From Ruminococcus sp. (GTDB lineage Bacteria > Bacillota > Clostridia > Oscillospirales > Ruminococcaceae), in the NCBI GenBank assembly GCA_017484095.1, contig JAFUTU010000032.1, positions 1-64,000 on the forward strand: a stretch of DNA of 64,000 nt. Direction: 5' to 3'. Below are positions 59,084-64,000 of this stretch, piece after piece (positions within the stretch are counted from its first letter, which is position 1; the number at the start of each line of letters is the position of its first letter). The notes under the pieces were generated by a model, which saw nothing but the letters and a program-made list of their open reading frames with translations, was not told the origin of the DNA and ran no database searches. Both the position numbers and the translations under genes were made by a program.

Positions 59084-59434
59084 ATGATGATCAAGTTTCG
59101 TAACCACATCGGAACCATAGGTATTTCGACCTCATACCTCAGACAGCTGATTTCCGATACCGCAGAAAGCTGCTTCGGAGTTGCGGGTATGAATGCCTAC
59201 GGCGCAAAGCAGGGCGTGTCCTCAATGCTCAGGAAGAGCGATATGACAAAGGGCGTTATAATACGCCAGGACGGTGACGAGCTTATCGTTGACCTTCATA
59301 TCACTGTGACCTACGGACTGAATGTCGGCGCGATAGTTGACAGCATCATCCACAAGGTAAAGTATGTTCTTACAGAGCAGGCGGGAGTTGAGGTAAAGTC
59401 AGTTAACGTGTTCGTTGATGAGATGACGGGTTGA
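59084..59434 (+). CDS. yloU: Asp23/Gls24 (YloU) family protein
   Basis: A 116-aa protein. ISTSYLRQLISDTAESCFGVAGM and LHITVTYGLNVGAIVDSI are typical of YloU. It occurs upstream of fakA/yloV in most Firmicutes, as here; its function is not settled. ATG 59084 has AAGGAG 7 nt upstream (the adjacent ATG 59087 is also possible). Confidence 0.9.
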   Translation: MMIKFRNHIGTIGISTSYLRQLISDTAESCFGVAGMNAYGAKQGVSSMLRKSDMTKGVIIRQDGDELIVDLHITVTYGLNVGAIVDSIIHKVKYVLTEQAGVEVKSVNVFVDEMTG

Positions 59435-59518
59435 CGGCTTATTTATTGCTGAACTGCACGGTATTATGATGGGCGCAGAGGGCTGCGGCCAAATGAAAAT
59501 AGTAGGAGGAAAACCGAC

Positions 59519-61153
59519 GTGATAAAAGGAAGTGTGCTGCGTGACGCATTTATCAGTGCGGCAAACAGTATTTCAAAACAGAAAAAATCAGTCGATGAGC
59601 TCAATGTATTCCCTGTTCCTGACGGAGATACGGGAACTAATATGTCAATGACGATAAAAAATGCTCTGCCCGAGCTAAAAAACCTTGACGATTCCGTTGA
59701 TGCGGGAACCGTTGCCAAGGTAGCAGCTTCGGGACTGCTGAGAGGTGCAAGAGGAAATTCGGGAGTTATACTGTCTCTGATATTCAGGGGCTTCTCGAAG
59801 GGATTTAAGGGTCAGGCTGAGGTAACTGCCGAGAACCTTGTTGAGGCTCTGGAGCTTGGCGTTAAGGGCGCTTACAAATCAGTTATGAAGCCGACTGAGG
59901 GAACTATCCTCACAGTCGCAAGAGAGGCTTCGGAAAAGGCAAGAGAGACCTTGCTTTCAACTAATGATCCCGTACTTATCATGGACGAGGTATGCAGGCA
60001 GGCTGCCGCGACTCTGGAGGAAACACCTAAGCTGCTCCCGGCACTGGCTAAGGCAGGTGTGGTCGATGCCGGCGGTAAGGGTCTTGTTATAATATTCAGC
60101 GCTATAAGAGATGTATTCAAGGGCGGAGAGATAGTTTCCGACGAGGCAGAAGAAGCGCCTAAGAAGGTGACTGTTGATGACTTCGCGGCAGTTGTCGGAA
60201 AGTTTGATACTGAGATAACCTACACCTACTGCACTGAAATGCTGATAACAAAGAAAAAAGATGCGGCTGACGCATCAAAGCTCAGAGCTTACCTTGAAAT
60301 GATAGGTGACTGTGTGGTAGTGGTTGAGGACGATGAGATAATAAAGGTGCACGTTCACACTAACAACCCCGGAAAGGCTATCGAAAAGGGACTTGAATTT
60401 GGTTACATCAATCTGCCGAAGATCGAGAATATGAAGCTTCAGCACAAGGCTCAGAAAAAGGCTGTTGAGCAGGAGATAGTTTCTGTTAAGCCCGAGAAGA
60501 AGTACGGCTTTGTGGCTGTTGCAGCAGGCAACGGCATTGAGGCACTTTTCAAAGATATCGGCGCTGACTGCCTTGTAAAGGGCGGACAGACGATGAACCC
60601 CTCTACGGAGGATATACTGAAGGCTATAATGCAGTGCCCTGCGGAGACTGTTTTTGTACTTCCGAACAACAAAAACATCATAATGGCAGCAGAGCAGGCT
60701 GTTAAGCTGGCTGACAGAAAAGTGTGCGTATTGCAGACAAGGACTATACCTCAGGGGATGTCAGCAATGCTGGCGTTTGACCCTGATGCCGACTTCAATA
60801 CTAACAGGATCGAGATGACGTCTGCTATTGAGAGAGTTTCCACGGGTCAGATAACGTTTGCGGCAAGAAACTCTGATTATGAGGGTCATTCTATCAAGCA
60901 GGGAGAGATACTTTGTCTCGAAAACGGCAAGCTCAGCTTCATAGAGAATGATGTTTCAAAGGGCGCTTATAAGCTTACAAAGAAGCTTGTAAAGGGCGAC
61001 AGCTCCTTCATAACGATACTTTACGGTGCTGACGTTACGGAATCTGCGGCACAGGCGCTTAAAGATAAGGTCTCGGCAAAGTTCTCAAACCTTGATGTTA
61101 ATCTCATAAACGGCGGCCAGCCCGTATACTATTACATAATATCTGTAGAGTAA
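59519..61153 (+). CDS. fakA: fatty acid kinase ATP-binding subunit, DhaL-DegV-like
   Basis: A 544-aa protein. The N-terminal DhaL nucleotide domain carries NVFPVPDGDTGTNM and ASGLLRGARGNSGVILS. A middle domain and a C-terminal DegV-like domain follow. FakA phosphorylates fatty acids held by FakB partners, feeding exogenous fatty acids into phospholipids. GTG 59519 has AGGAGG upstream. FakB is not adjacent. Confidence 0.9.
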   Translation: MIKGSVLRDAFISAANSISKQKKSVDELNVFPVPDGDTGTNMSMTIKNALPELKNLDDSVDAGTVAKVAASGLLRGARGNSGVILSLIFRGFSKGFKGQAEVTAENLVEALELGVKGAYKSVMKPTEGTILTVAREASEKARETLLSTNDPVLIMDEVCRQAAATLEETPKLLPALAKAGVVDAGGKGLVIIFSAIRDVFKGGEIVSDEAEEAPKKVTVDDFAAVVGKFDTEITYTYCTEMLITKKKDAADASKLRAYLEMIGDCVVVVEDDEIIKVHVHTNNPGKAIEKGLEFGYINLPKIENMKLQHKAQKKAVEQEIVSVKPEKKYGFVAVAAGNGIEALFKDIGADCLVKGGQTMNPSTEDILKAIMQCPAETVFVLPNNKNIIMAAEQAVKLADRKVCVLQTRTIPQGMSAMLAFDPDADFNTNRIEMTSAIERVSTGQITFAARNSDYEGHSIKQGEILCLENGKLSFIENDVSKGAYKLTKKLVKGDSSFITILYGADVTESAAQALKDKVSAKFSNLDVNLINGGQPVYYYIISVE

Positions 61154-61160
61154 ATAACAA

Positions 61161-61195
61161 AGGGCTTGCTGAAAAAACAGCAGGCTCTTTTTTGT
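61161..61195 (+). terminator. terminator of the yloU-fakA operon
   Basis: AGGGCTTGCTG (61161-61171) pairs with CAGCAGGCTCT (61178-61188) with two wobble pairs, then TTTTTT. Confidence 0.88.
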
Positions 61196-61233
61196 GTCGG
61201 CTCCTTCAAATCGGAATTTGAGAAGGTAAAGAA

Positions 61234-61563
61234 ATGACTACTTCAGAATTGATAATTTTGATTTTTGTATTTATGATCGCAGGAACACTATTTGTAATAA
61301 GTATCAGAAGTTTCAAGAATCGTGGCTTTTTATTTAACAATGCGTATCTTTATGCCTCAAAAGAAGAAAGAGATACGATGGATAAAAAGCCATATTATAA
61401 ACAAACAGCAATTGTATGTCTTATTCTGTGCTTCGTGTTCACGATCATCGGAGTATCCATTCTGCTTCAAAACAGCAAGATCAACCTGATTGAAATACCA
61501 TTTTTTGCAGGTATATTTATTTATGCGATCGTTTCTTCAAATCGGATAAATAAAAAGAAATAG
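61234..61563 (+). CDS. small membrane protein, DUF3784-like
   Basis: A 109-aa protein with three hydrophobic helices (about 5-25, 57-78 and 84-102). The layout, with FLFNNAYLYASKEERD between helices 1 and 2, resembles DUF3784 proteins of Clostridia. Function unknown. The start has only a weak ribosome site (GAGAAGG). It stands alone between a terminator and a non-coding region. Confidence 0.65.
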   Translation: MTTSELIILIFVFMIAGTLFVISIRSFKNRGFLFNNAYLYASKEERDTMDKKPYYKQTAIVCLILCFVFTIIGVSILLQNSKINLIEIPFFAGIFIYAIVSSNRINKKK

Positions 61564-61687
61564 ATGATTTCTGATCTATAGCGAGAGCACTTTTATAAAC
61601 TGTTGTAAAAAACAAATAACGCACTGCTCTTCACTTTTAATAAAGGTTCGCGCAGCGTTACAGTGTAATAGTCTAAAATAAAACTGA

Positions 61688-61749
61688 CACCCTCCCCTTC
61701 GGGGAGGGCAAACGGTTTAATTGTCTGCGGCTGCTTATGTGGGGTGGGA
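61688..61749. repeat. dispersed repeat, copy B
   Basis: Same blocks as 40229-40290: hairpin CCTCCCC-TTC-GGGGAGG, then GGCAAACGGTT and CTGCTTATGTGGGGTGG. It lies in a 660-bp gap (61564-62226) with no gene that I can support. Confidence 0.7.
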
Positions 61750-61839
61750 GCGACCTAAAAAATAAAAAAATTAATACTCACTTCTTATCGGCATGAAATG
61801 AGCATTAATTTTTATAGAATTATGAAAGGGATTTGATGT

Positions 61840-61926
61840 TTGGCAAAACCTAAAGTAATGACCTGCTTGTTAGCGACTTGGGGAATCGCAGAGGGAAAGA
61901 AGCTACATTGCTTTAAGTTTTGCCAA
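61840..61926. repeat. imperfect 21-bp inverted repeat in the gap
   Basis: The arm starting TTGGCAAAACCTAAAG (61840-61860) matches the complement of 61906-61926 with two mismatches. The loop is 45 nt. It could be part of a structured RNA or an old mobile repeat. No function can be assigned. Confidence 0.45.
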
Positions 61927-61989
61927 GCACCAAGGCTTTTTGCAAAACCCTCTGTTTGTTTCAACATCTGTATAATAACACTTCTGTGT

Positions 61990-62151
61990 GAACCGAATAT
62001 GAATTTTCAGGGGTTTTTCAAAAATTTTTCTGAGAAATTTTTCGGACACCGCAAATTTGTAATTAAACCGAGAAAGCCGCGTAGATACGTTGTTTTCTCC
62101 TCTTGACTGTATATATGATAACACACTTATTTGAACCGAATATGAATTTTC
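61990..62151. repeat. duplicated 19-bp block upstream of the two-component genes
   Basis: GAACCGAATATGAATTTTC occurs at 61990-62008 and 62133-62151, 143 bp apart. Flanks also match loosely (AACACTT/AACACACTT before, GGG and A/T-rich after), so some 50 bp seem duplicated. It may be a regulator site pair for the downstream genes or a small repeat. Confidence 0.5.
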
Positions 62152-62226
62152 GGGCGAATTTTAAAATTAATTTTTGTCACAAAGGAAAGAAAAATGAACT
62201 GCCGATACTCGGCGAAAGGAGAAAAA

Positions 62227-62904
62227 ATGTTTCAGATACTTGTTGTCGAAGATGATGCCAGCCTGAGAAGACTCATGGCTGCGGCTCTAAAGCAGAACGG
62301 ATATGAGCCTTTCACTGCAAATGACGGACTGGAAGCACTCGATGTGCTTGAAAAAACAAATATTGATCTTCTTATTTCAGACATAATGATGCCGAATATG
62401 GACGGCTATGAGCTTACAAGACAGCTCAGAAGAGCGAATTATGATCTGCCTATCATTATGGTCACAGCTAAAGAGACCTTTGAAGATAAACAGAAAGGGT
62501 TCGCTGTCGGTGTGGACGACTACATGGTAAAGCCCATAGATATCAATGAGATGATACTGCGTGTGGCTGCTGTGCTGAGAAGATCCAGAATGGCATCTGA
62601 GCATTCGCTTACTGTGGGCAACTGTGAGCTTGATTATGATGCGATGAGTGTGAAGATAGGCTCATTGCCTGCGGAGACTATACCGAAGATGGAGTTTAAG
62701 CTGCTGTTCAAGCTGCTGTCGTACCCGAATAAGATCTTTACGCGCCGTCAGCTGCTTGATGAGCTCTGGGGTATGGATAAGGAAGTTGATGAGCGAACAG
62801 TTGACGTTCATGTAAAAAGATTGAGAGAGCGCTTTGGCGATGCGCCCGATTTTGATATCGTAACTGTCAGGGGACTTGGCTATAAGGCTGTGAAAAAGCA
62901 GTGA
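62227..62904 (+). CDS. OmpR-family response regulator
   Basis: A 225-aa regulator. The receiver has the acidic pair D9-D10, phospho-acceptor D52 (LLISDIMMPNMDG), and VTAKE and MVKPI as the Thr and Lys loops. The winged-helix domain ends VRGLGYKAV. ATG 62227 is chosen because AAAGGAG precedes it; an in-frame ATG at 62194 also has a site (AAAGGAA) and would add 11 residues. It partners the kinase 22 nt downstream. Target unknown. Confidence 0.88.
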   Translation: MFQILVVEDDASLRRLMAAALKQNGYEPFTANDGLEALDVLEKTNIDLLISDIMMPNMDGYELTRQLRRANYDLPIIMVTAKETFEDKQKGFAVGVDDYMVKPIDINEMILRVAAVLRRSRMASEHSLTVGNCELDYDAMSVKIGSLPAETIPKMEFKLLFKLLSYPNKIFTRRQLLDELWGMDKEVDERTVDVHVKRLRERFGDAPDFDIVTVRGLGYKAVKKQ

Positions 62905-62926
62905 TCTTAACGGGAGGGTGAGCTTT

Positions 62927-64000
62927 ATGACGATGAAAAAGCTCAAAAAAACTGAATATAGAGCCACGCTCCAGTTCAAGCTTTCGGCAATATTCTTTGT
63001 TGTAATGCTGATCTCGGCATCTGTCTCACTGACGATAGTGGGGCTGATATGCCTGCCTATAATGAGAGATAACTCAGAGCAGCAGCTTCTTGAAATGTCT
63101 ATTGCGATAGATACTCTCACCGAGCATACTGACTTTGACACGGAAGAGATCGTTCAGGTAATAGGTAACTCGTCATATGAGGTGAGTGTTTTAAAACATC
63201 GTGATCCTAATATTCTGGATAATCAGAAGAAGCTTAATAAAAAAGGGTATGTTATTAAGTCATTCGGTATCATACCGAGAGCTGAAATGGTAAAGGCAGT
63301 CGGAGATGATTATATATACATCTCGACGTTTTCAAGTGAAAGTGAATACTGGATAATTAATCTGGTAGTAATACTTACAATGGGCATTAGTGTTATCATC
63401 GGTACTGTAATTACTAATTTTGTCGGGCGAACTATATTCCAGCCGGTCAGAGAGATCAGCCGTGCAGCCTCCGAAGTGGCGAAGGGTAACTTCAAGGTGC
63501 GCGTCAGGGTGCCTGCCGATCCCGAATACGCGATGCTTGCGAAAAGCTTTAACCGAATGGCAGAGCAGCTTTCGGGAGTGGAGACGCTGAGAGGAGATTT
63601 TATATCAAACGTTTCGCATGAGTTCAAAACGCCTCTGGCGTCTATTCAGGGGTTTGCAAAGCTTTTGCAGTCTGATACGATATCTGATGAGGAGAGACGG
63701 GAATATATAAGCATAATAATCTCGGAGACATCAAGGCTTTCAAAGCTTTCATCCAATATACTTAACCTTACAAAGCTCGAAAACCAGAAGACTATAGGTG
63801 CCAAGAAAAGATTCTCACTCGATGAGCAGATAAGGAGTATCCTGCTGGTGCTGGAGCCCGAATGGTCAAAGAAGGATATTGACCTTGATATCGACCTTGA
63901 GGACGTTATGTATATAGGCAATGAAGAGCTTATGGCGCAGATATGGCAGAATGTTATAAACAATGCCATAAAGTTCACGCCTGTGGGCGGTAAGATCAGG
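62927..64000 (+). CDS. sensor histidine kinase (cut by window end)
   Basis: Reading from ATG 62927 (GGGAGG upstream), 358 residues are present with no stop before the window end. Helix 1 is about 19-45. A short extracytoplasmic domain of about 100 residues follows, then helix 2 (about 145-167) and a HAMP domain. The phosphorylated His is H231 in SNVSHEFKTPLASI, followed by the ATPase domain up to the N box (NVINNAIKFT). The G boxes lie beyond the window. The sensed signal is unknown. Confidence 0.88.
   Translation, partial: MTMKKLKKTEYRATLQFKLSAIFFVVMLISASVSLTIVGLICLPIMRDNSEQQLLEMSIAIDTLTEHTDFDTEEIVQVIGNSSYEVSVLKHRDPNILDNQKKLNKKGYVIKSFGIIPRAEMVKAVGDDYIYISTFSSESEYWIINLVVILTMGISVIIGTVITNFVGRTIFQPVREISRAASEVAKGNFKVRVRVPADPEYAMLAKSFNRMAEQLSGVETLRGDFISNVSHEFKTPLASIQGFAKLLQSDTISDEERREYISIIISETSRLSKLSSNILNLTKLENQKTIGAKKRFSLDEQIRSILLVLEPEWSKKDIDLDIDLEDVMYIGNEELMAQIWQNVINNAIKFTPVGGKIR

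Noticed and set aside
61840..62106. An open frame of 88 codons beginning MAKPKVMTCL
   Set aside because: No ribosome site, odd composition rich in Phe and Cys, and it covers an inverted repeat and one of the duplicated blocks. It is better read as non-coding.

Overview
The window looks like chromosomal DNA of an anaerobic gut or rumen Clostridia bacterium close to Ruminococcus. The pointers are Firmicutes-type ribosome sites and sigma-A promoters, MurT/GatD, FakA and YloU, HPr with a regulatory serine, a radical-enzyme metabolism, and a secreted leucine-rich-repeat protein that ends in a dockerin, the cellulosome docking module. This assignment is inference from gene content; no sequence search was run.

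Layout. 1-300: end of an rRNA operon (5S rRNA, tRNA-Asn, terminator). 463-1500: a rhodanese-TusA-DsrE fusion. 1708-8484: a copper handling and sensing cluster (HMA-UreH-cupredoxin fusion, Cys-rich lipoprotein, CopA, DUF2318 lipoprotein, two-component system). 8710-31381: a 23 kb sulfur locus, described below. 31773-37364: an orphan pilin, an NAD salvage operon, SpoIID and an SGNH esterase. 37437-42898: citrate synthase, the dockerin protein, a repeat-rich gap, then MurT/GatD. 42950-47345: a minus-strand block with a GH42 beta-galactosidase, a cyclophilin and uncharacterised genes. 47650-54161: a J-like tail-anchored protein, a FliB-like protein, an aldose epimerase, Dtd and a MoxR-like ATPase. 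54168-54450: a 283-bp palindromic element. 54446-58883: CarD, HPr, TrmD, RimM, a eukaryote-type HisA and a transglutaminase lipoprotein. 59084-64000: YloU, FakA, a small membrane protein, a non-coding repeat-bearing gap, and a two-component system cut by the window end.

The most interesting part is the sulfur locus. It appears to encode an almost complete route from a host-derived C2 sulfonate to sulfur amino acids. TauABC (17183-19885) imports taurine. A class III aminotransferase (15647) makes sulfoacetaldehyde, an iron-type alcohol dehydrogenase (14542) reduces it to isethionate, and a glycyl radical enzyme with its activase (10215, 12677) splits off sulfite. A small siroheme sulfite reductase (28520) makes sulfide, and its siroheme is supplied by an adjacent set from HemA to CobA-HemD and the precorrin-2 dehydrogenase (20921-27193). 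Sulfide can enter cysteine through CysK (19900). It can also pass through a ThiS-like carrier, E1-like enzyme, JAMM protease and MetY set (27279-31381), arranged like the protein-thiocarboxylate homocysteine pathway described in Wolinella. A glutamate-cysteine ligase-like gene (8710) and the rhodanese-TusA-DsrE gene (463) probably belong to the same regulon.

Regulatory sequence supports this. The promoters at 395 and 17089 share an identical 14-bp box exactly 12 bp before a consensus -35. The promoters at 8594 and 10138 share a TGATATA-type repeat. The operon encodes its own AraC-type regulator with a degenerate receiver domain.
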